64,000 nt of DNA from Xylona heveae TC161. Its lineage: Eukaryota > Ascomycota > Xylonomycetes > Xylonales > Xylonaceae. The position numbers and the translations under genes were made by a program. This document shows, piece after piece, positions 56,655-64,000 of this stretch; the first letter of the stretch is position 1, and every line of letters begins with the position of its first letter. The stretch lies in the NCBI RefSeq assembly GCF_001619985.1, contig NW_017264194.1, forward strand, positions 682,001 through 746,000, given 5' to 3'. The notes under the pieces were generated by a model. The model was given only the letters and a program-made list of their open reading frames with translations. It searched no databases and was not told the origin of the DNA.

Positions 56655-59600
56655 ATGACAGCAGTCTCGACACAAATATCACAAGCCCGTATCGACGCGG
56701 TCAAAGACTCCCTCGCAGCAGTGACATCCTGCCCAAAGACCGCATACGAAGAGCTTGAAAGCCTTCTCAATATAACAACGACAAAATCTACCACCGATAC
56801 ACAGACACAGCGCCCTAGATCTCGTGTTGCAACATCAGGCACAGCCTCTTCCCGAAATAAGACTACTCGACCTCTGAATGGTCGAGCGAAAACCGGATCA
56901 AAGATAGCTGATCTAGCTGCCGACGACAAGCTGCTGACACCCCGACAACGGCTCGTCCTGGCAACGGAGACAGTAAATATCACTTTAAAGTCTCTGACGG
57001 AAGCTATTAGATTGCCTCCATCCTCGTTACAGCAAAATAATCCAAACGCTACCCGTGCGACAAGGGAAAATGCACGTGGATATGAAATGCAATCCAGTTC
57101 GCCGTCAACCCCTCGCACACCAATCAGTCGCAGTCTGAATACCTCAACTGCGCCAACAAGGCCTTCTTCATCAGCTTCTGTTAGATCGACCTCAGGTCTC
57201 CTCGCCGTCGCCCAGAGCGCTCGTCTGGCCTTCGCGTATCTCAGGACGTCTCAAGCGGATAATGGGTCTGCACCAAATGGTTCACATCTTCAATTGGAAC
57301 ACGGTATGCTCGCACTAATTGGAAAGCTACAGGCTCTTGGGCTGGATGATTTAGCAAGTAAGGAGCTGCGTATTTTGAAACGGCGCCTCCAGCTCTCCCT
57401 TGCGAACGAGCCAGGAAAATCGACAGGATCCGCCAAGGACGAAACAAAGGATTCAGTAATATCAAAGACGACCTTGACGGATTTGCTGAATTTCGAAGAC
57501 GTCAAAGTCACTGGTCAGGTTACTGAGCTCGTTATCGGACTGCAGCTCGCTGTGTTGAAACTCATCGGCTCAAGCAGGCGACCGTCTCTTATAGTGGCGG
57601 CTCTGAACATGATCCAGCTATCGCAGACAAACTCTCCGGCGAATCTCATGCTACGATCTATTTCGCTATCTTCCAACGACAAGGTTGCTCGTCAGCTCGA
57701 AATGTTGTCCCAGCTTCTGCTCTCACTCTGCCCTAGCATCTGCAGAACTGAAGATGAGAATGCCTCCAATACCAAATTCCATGTTTCCCCAGAGACAGCC
57801 CTTCAGATTCAGAGTTTAGCTTTCGAAATTAGACTTCAATGGTGGTCCGTGTCAGGCCATCAAGGCAACTCCCCGAGAGAGATCCTCAACCCATTTCTAA
57901 GATGTCTGAGCACTTTTGTTCGAAGATCTTCTGCCGACTCTAAACAAAAGTATGACCTCGTATCGGTCCTCTTCGAGAGGCTTGCTTCACGCCTCGAAAG
58001 TCACGATGGTGGCCTGGATGCAGAGGTTTCATCGGAAACCGTAGCACTGCCTCCGATCTTAAGTATCTACAAGGTTCTCAGCTCATTGGCGCAAGGTGCC
58101 GTTCTTCTACCAGAAGCCATCAAATGGACACGAGAGATGGTAATGTTAGGAGAAAACGCTCAACTTTCGGATGCACGTAAACGTGCTTCGGCCATACGCC
58201 TCACTACACTTCAGCTCTATCAAATTGCAAACGGAGATAATTGGCGGGCCGCTATTGAAGGCCTCTCAAGCGCATTGAAACACGTCGAGAGTTCGCTGAA
58301 AGGGGATGCTACTGACATTGATGATATGCTACTTGAAGTTGCCGGTCTAAGGAAAGCTGCCATGGAAGTATTGATGAGACGAGCGCAAAGCCCGGAACGC
58401 CGGGAGGCTAGCTTGCCACCATCGGTCCAGGATCTCTGCGAGCATATAGTCTATTCAGTACTTGGGTTCCTACGAAGGTATCTTGGACCCTCTCCTGGGC
58501 CAGATGCTAACACAAACGTTATGCAGCGGCATGAACAACGACGGAGACTTGTGGAAAAAACGGCTAGGATGGGTATTGATTCTGCAGTTGCACTCGCAAA
58601 GATTGCCATTGCACAGAAACGAGTGGACTGGGATCAATTGGAACCATGTCTGGGTGATTGTTACAGCCTTCTCATGCAGCTCCAAATCAATTCTCGCGAT
58701 GATGGAAAGGCCTCTGATCCGGAATCAAAAGGGCAGAAGCAGTCCCCATTTGTGAGACTGTCCAATGTTTACTGGGCTCTCCATGCTGAACTACGCGGAT
58801 CTACACTTTCCGACCATCATTCAAAGTCTATTACAGCATTGCAAAGATCTGTGGATGCTCTCAAAGAGCAGTCCGCTGCCGAGAAGGAATCTGGCCTATG
58901 GGGATTGAAACTCGAGCGGCTCGCTGCTGTTTATCAAAGCATTGGCAAATTGGAAAAGTCGTCGGCCCTTTTGGTGAATGTTATTCAAACGAACATTGCC
59001 GCAGGTACTTTGCTGCAGGCTGCTTCCGCTGCAGCAACAAAAAATATTTTAGACATCTGGAATGCGAGCGGCCAAGTTGGAAATCTTGGGCGTGCAGTTG
59101 TCTCATTGACTAAGCTGGCCATTGACGGAAACGAAGAAGCACTTGGGTTTTTCACAGAAATATGCGTCAGAGCGGAAGAAAAAGGGGTTCTTTTTGAATG
59201 GGCGTTGCGCCAAGTTCAGTTAAATCTCGAGTCTACGTCGACCGAGGACGGGGAATGCCGAATCCTGAACACACTTGCAGGTACATTACTTCGAACTTAC
59301 GATGCGGAGAACTATCCAGTTCGACGAATGCGGGTGATTGCGAACCTGCTTCAAATGGAATCGTTCAGCGAGACCTTTATTGAGAAAGATATGTTGCGAG
59401 AAATGCTCTCGGGTTCCTTTTCGACAAATGAATGTGACATGAAGAGTCGCGATGCAGGCTTGGCGCGGTATTCGACACATCTCACGGCACTCGTTAGTAT
59501 ACTTTCGGCGTTCAGGAATGGCGAACTATCTTCGAATCATGTTCAAAAGTGCCTAGATGGCTGGGATTCATTGGTCTATTCAGCTAGCGACTATCAGACT

Positions 59601-62600
59601 CTTGAGTCAAAAGTGACAGATATTGGTAGCTGGCTTGAACAACTCCAATTTCTCGCTGATTACTTTGGGATGAAAGGCTTGGGAATGCTTCGTTGTCATA
59701 TGCTTCGGGTCAAGGTCCGCGTCAGAGAATTGCGGGATGCCGAAGGATCAGGTGCAATGGTATCTGATCTTTGCAATCTCGGACTACAGTTTCTACATCT
59801 TGGGTATTCTGATAAAGCAGGGTCTACGCTTGCCAAGGCTCAAGCTCATGTCAAAAACGGCTCTTCTGATGCATTTTCATCCATGCGCTGGCACCTTGCA
59901 TATGCCGAGTATATACTTGAACTCGGAAATGTCGAGAAATGGTAAGATAAAACTTTGCCATTTACCAGTTAGACTAGGGTTACTTACGAGAAATCTTTTT
60001 AGTGGCGAAATGCTCGAATCCGCCGGAAGTCTCTTCAGGACTGACGACTCGGAACAGACCATTCCAAAGCCGTCTTCGTTGGAGGAGCGCATTAAATTCA
60101 ATCGACTAATAGCTGATGCCTCGTTAGTGTGCTCTTTGCAGTGCTTTACGGCGGGTGCTCTTGATGAGGCAATTATTCATGCTAAGCGAAGCTTGAGGCT
60201 CAATCATCGGGCATGGGCATGCCTTGAGAACGCCCCGAGTGTGCGGCGAAAAGCTGACGCCTCTCGGAGCAATTCAGGAATGGATGGGCTGTCAGAGGCC
60301 ATTTCTCAAGTCTCAATGAACGGTACAAACCTAAAGGGAGTGGTCCGTTCGACAACGCACGAAGCATTGAAGGGTCCCAAGTTTTGGACTCTAGTCCCCT
60401 CGTTATACAGAGCAATGACCCAACTCGCTCAGTTATACTCCTACCATGGCTTCTTAAATGAGGCCATCTATTACACGGAACAGGCTCAGCATATCGTCGA
60501 CTCTGTGCAGGCCATCTCGCTTGCTGCTCACAATCAATCTACACTAGGCGAGATGTATCTGCGTGGTGGGCGGTTTGAAACGGGACAAGGTATCCTGGGT
60601 AAATCCAAAGGCATGGGGGAATTGGCAGGCAAGAGCAAGGAATTAATACAGTGGCATTGCTCTGTTGGTGCTCTCCATCGATTCCAAGGTAATTTCGAAG
60701 GCGAAGTTGAAGCATATAAAAGTGCCCAGGCAATCTTCGATAAACTCACAGATCCTGAATTCGTGAACCAACTTGATGGATCAAGGAACCTCGACACCGA
60801 TTTAGCAGCGCAAATGGACCAACTCTCTCTTCAAAAGCCCTCTGTTACTAAAAAGCCGGCTATTTCCCGTTCAGCCAGACCTGCTACTCGGAGAGTCAAC
60901 CAGAGATCAGCGACCGAAGCGAAAAAACTACCATCCGCATCAAAACCTACATTGGAAGACTATTCCATACTTCAGCGACTCAAGGGAGATGTTTTGCGGC
61001 GGAAAGCTTTGACAATGCTGGCACATGATAGGATTGAAATGGCCGAAGAATTATTACTGGAAGCGGCTAATCTTCCGAAAGATTTACAAGGGATCGCGAG
61101 ACACAATATTGCAAAGGCTAAACAATTAGCAAAGAAGGGGCTAGAACAGATGCTTGCGGACCCTGTCTTTTGTGTACTTCCGGATTCCACAATCTCAGTC
61201 CCATCTGTGAGCCTCGCCAGAGCTCCTGAAAAGAAAACGACTGAGACAACCCAAACCAAAACTCGAGGAATCGCCACACAAAGATCAGCGAGGACGGCAC
61301 CCTCCACTCGCCGTGCGAGGTCGAAGGCACCTGTCAGTCAGCAGTTTGCAGATATTCTCAGTCAAGCTTGTGATGCCATTTCCGAAGTTCAGGAATTGGC
61401 GATGCAGAGATGCTCTAGCTCTGTTATTCATGAACTGCTCTCAACGTTTCGTAGCACCATAATGCTCCTTTATGCCGCCAGTTGGGGCGCAGGGCAAGCC
61501 GCAATTAACCCACTCCTCATTGCTCAATCCATGGGTAAGAGTGCCAAGACGTAACATTTGAACAAAGGAATTGTGCTAACGGATGAATTCCAGAAATCGG
61601 GAGAAATATTGCATTATCAAGAGACAAGAAGAGCTTGCTTGCGGAGAAGCAGTCGCTAACAGAAGATGCCTGGAAATGGCCAAAGTCTGAAGGAGTGGTT
61701 GAAGATGAGATCGAAGCTCAGAGCAGCTTCACGGACCTTTCGGCTTTCCAGCGAGACTTCATCGACATAATTCCATCTAATTGGACGGCGATATCGATTG
61801 CTCTGAACGAAACTCGTGACGAGCTCTATGTTTCCCGACTCCGTGCCGGTGAAACGCCATTCATAATTCGTCTTCCCCTTGATCGGCACAACTCAAGAGA
61901 TGCGGAGGAGATGGTTTTCAACTTTGACGATGGAAAAGCAGAGCTCGCCGAGATCATTGAGCTGGCCAACTTCAGCACACACAGCGCAAGAGCGATGACA
62001 AGCAAAGGAGAAAAAGCGGCTTGGTGGGCTGAGCGAGAAGCGCTTGATTCTCGTCTGCATGAATTACTAATGAATATTGAGAATATCTGGTTAGGCGGCT
62101 TCAGGGGTGTCTTCTCCCAGCAAACTCGACATCCTGAGCTGCTTGGACGGTTCCAACAATCGTTTGAGAATTCGCTAAACAAGCACCTACCGTCGAGACT
62201 GAAGAAGGGAAAGGCTGCCACAAAAATCACGCTTGATCCTCGCATTTTGGAGCTGTTTGTAGGCCTTCAAAGAACGAACGAAGAGGAAGAAGAATTGGAC
62301 GAACCTTTGACTGATTTGCTGTACTTTGTGGTGGATATCTTGCAGTTCCACGGTGAACGCAATGCATATGACGAGATTGACTTTGATTCGGTGAGGGATT
62401 TCCGTTTGAATAATTTCACTTTTAATGTTTCCTTGACTAATTTATGGCATAGCTTGTGGTCGAAACACAGGATGCGTTGCGGGCTTATCACCGCACTGCT
62501 GAAGCCGAGGCGGACAACAATGAGCAGCACACTATTCTTATCCTGGACAAGACGCTTCATTCCATCCCATGGGAATCCTTGCCCTGCCTTTCCGGGCTCT

Positions 62601-63503
62601 CTGTCTCACGACTCCCATCTCTTGGAAGCTTGCGAGATCGGATTCAGGATGTGAAAAAGCGATCGGCCGCCGAGTCCGAGAAGACGGCCACGGAAGATCT
62701 GGAGATCGACGGCTCGAACGGAGCATTCATTCTGAATCCAGGTGGAGACTTAAGTGCAACACAAGCGGCCTTTGAAGCGCCGCTCAACAGGTAAGATTCA
62801 CGATTCTTTTTGGTTCAAATCTTCCCAATATGGTTTGAATGGCCGCAATATGAAGTGGTGCTAACGCGGCGCGATATTCAGTTTGCGAAACTGGTCGTCC
62901 ATTGTTAAGCGTGATCCTACGACGACCGAGCTCGAGTCTATCCTTTCCTCCCGCGACATCTTCCTCTACTTTGGCCATGGCAGCGCGTCACAGTACATTA
63001 GTCTGCGGTCCGTCAAGAAACTGGACCGCTGCGCCGTGGCCTTCCTCATGGGCTGTTCGAGCGGCAATCTCACCGAAACAGGCGAGTTCGAACCATACGG
63101 TACTCCCATCTCTTACATGCAAGCTGGGAGCCCCGCTCTTGTCGCCACGCTGTGGGATGTCACGGATAAGGACATTGATCGTTTCGCCAGTGGCACCTTG
63201 GAGCGGTGGGGACTACTCTCTCAAGGGGCATGCCAAATAAAGCCTCACCCTAAACAACCTAAGAGGCGTAGTGGTGGTGTGAGCACGGTTCCGCAGTCAT
63301 CATCATCATCATCAACATCCTCCCGTCGCGCAATGGGTATGACATCAGCAAAATCCAAAGCTGCTAAAGCTGCGATGGGAGAGAAACCAAAGAAGAAGGA
63401 AAGCCTCGTACGTGCCGTTGCGCAGGCGAGGAATGATTGCTATTTGAGATACTTGAACGGTGCGGCGCCGGTGGTATATGGTGTACCGGTATATTTGTCT
63501 TGA
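56655..63503 (+). CDS. ESP1: Separase (Esp1/BimB), cysteine protease of family C50
   Basis: Cleaves the cohesin subunit Scc1 at anaphase onset after securin is destroyed. Exons 56655-59941, 60003-61534, 61594-62390, 62453-62790 and 62882-63503 give 2,191 residues, typical of fungal separases. The N-terminal two-thirds is helical, TPR/HEAT-like. The C-terminal protease domain has DKTLHSIPWESLPCL (substrate-side region), LYFGHGSASQY with the catalytic His at about residue 2017, and AFLMGCSSG with the catalytic Cys at about 2043. PALVATLWDVTDKDIDRF and a Ser/Lys-rich insertion follow. No inactivating change is seen. In the frame, ATG at 56655 is the first Met. The gene is divergent to the WD40 gene; securin is not in the window. 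Confidence 0.95.
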
Positions 63504-64000
63504 TCTCGTTTCGTCTCAATAACGATTATCAGATGGGACTTGACAAGCGCTTTGATATTACAGGCTTTGTGCCCAATTTTCTTTTTTTTTCTTTGTCTAT
63601 ATGTTCAATACGTAGTATCCACTGCATACTTGGCGAATGGGTTTCTATTTGACATTATTGTTTTCTCATTTTTTTCTTTCTTCTTTGAAGCATGTTCATC
63701 GGTCACGCAAAAGGGGGTTATAAGTCTTTAGATTTAGTACGGGTTGCATTATTGCATTATCTTCACTTTAACTTCTTTCTTGTATCTTTTAGAGATTTCT
63801 TCTAGGTTACTTTCTCCGTTTAAGATATTTGAAGTGTCACATATTATTTTCTAGAGGACTATAGGATTGGCATATAAGATTAGCAACCTGCTTTAAGTTA
63901 CCCCTTATCGCATCGTATTTTTGAACGTGTGACTTGTCATGATCGTAATTACAGCTGATGCAAGGAAGAAGACTGCCACGATAATACTATAGGAATATTG
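63504..64000. other. Separase 3' region to window end
   Basis: T-rich, AT-biased sequence with no coding signal. Confidence 0.5.

Noticed and set aside
1-64000. A biosynthetic or defence gene cluster
   Set aside because: Genes are unrelated housekeeping functions; no polyketide, peptide synthetase, terpene, NLR or effector genes are present.

Overview
The window looks like a gene-rich stretch of nuclear chromosome from a filamentous ascomycete (Pezizomycotina; the Pob3, Nto1 and Nuc-1-type proteins read as Eurotiomycete-like, but the class is only a guess). Reasons: short 49-120 nt GT-AG introns, many with a CTAAC/CTGAC-like branch site; about 1 kb intergenic spaces; pyrimidine-rich leaders; and fungal-type versions of core eukaryotic genes. 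I see no mobile element, rRNA, convincing tRNA, CRISPR array or prokaryotic feature.

Layout, left to right: TFIIIC delta/90-kDa subunit (-, runs off the left edge); ALG1 mannosyltransferase (-); Msc2-type zinc transporter with a His-rich loop, short at its N-terminus (+); multipass membrane protein (+); UBC7 (+); mitochondrial 1-Cys peroxiredoxin PRX1 (-); disordered 594-residue protein (+); POB3 of the FACT complex (-), whose start codon is split by an intron; THO1-like SAP protein (+); intronless 1,551-residue protein with a C-terminal methyltransferase-like domain (-); a 3.2-kb gene-poor gap; an orphan ORF (-); Acl4-like TPR protein (-); NUC-1/Pho4-type bHLH regulator (+); Tra2-like RRM protein (-); NTO1 of the NuA3 complex (-); mitochondrial OXNAD1-like reductase (-); a four-TM membrane protein (+); NNF1 of the kinetochore MIND complex (-); DCAF-like WD40 protein (-); separase (+).

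Most genes do independent housekeeping jobs. A loose theme is nuclear biology: RNA polymerase III transcription, FACT, NuA3, mRNP assembly, splicing, kinetochore and separase. Nothing indicates an operon-like or biosynthetic cluster. Coding models were built by hand-splicing reading frames; phases were checked to close for every multi-exon gene listed. I did not find a convincing novel multi-gene system. The most interesting single items are the POB3 start codon made by splicing, the N-terminally short Msc2-like gene that keeps a textbook splice acceptor in front of it, the large methyltransferase-tailed protein under a long upstream gap, and two tentative small spliced genes in intergenic space.
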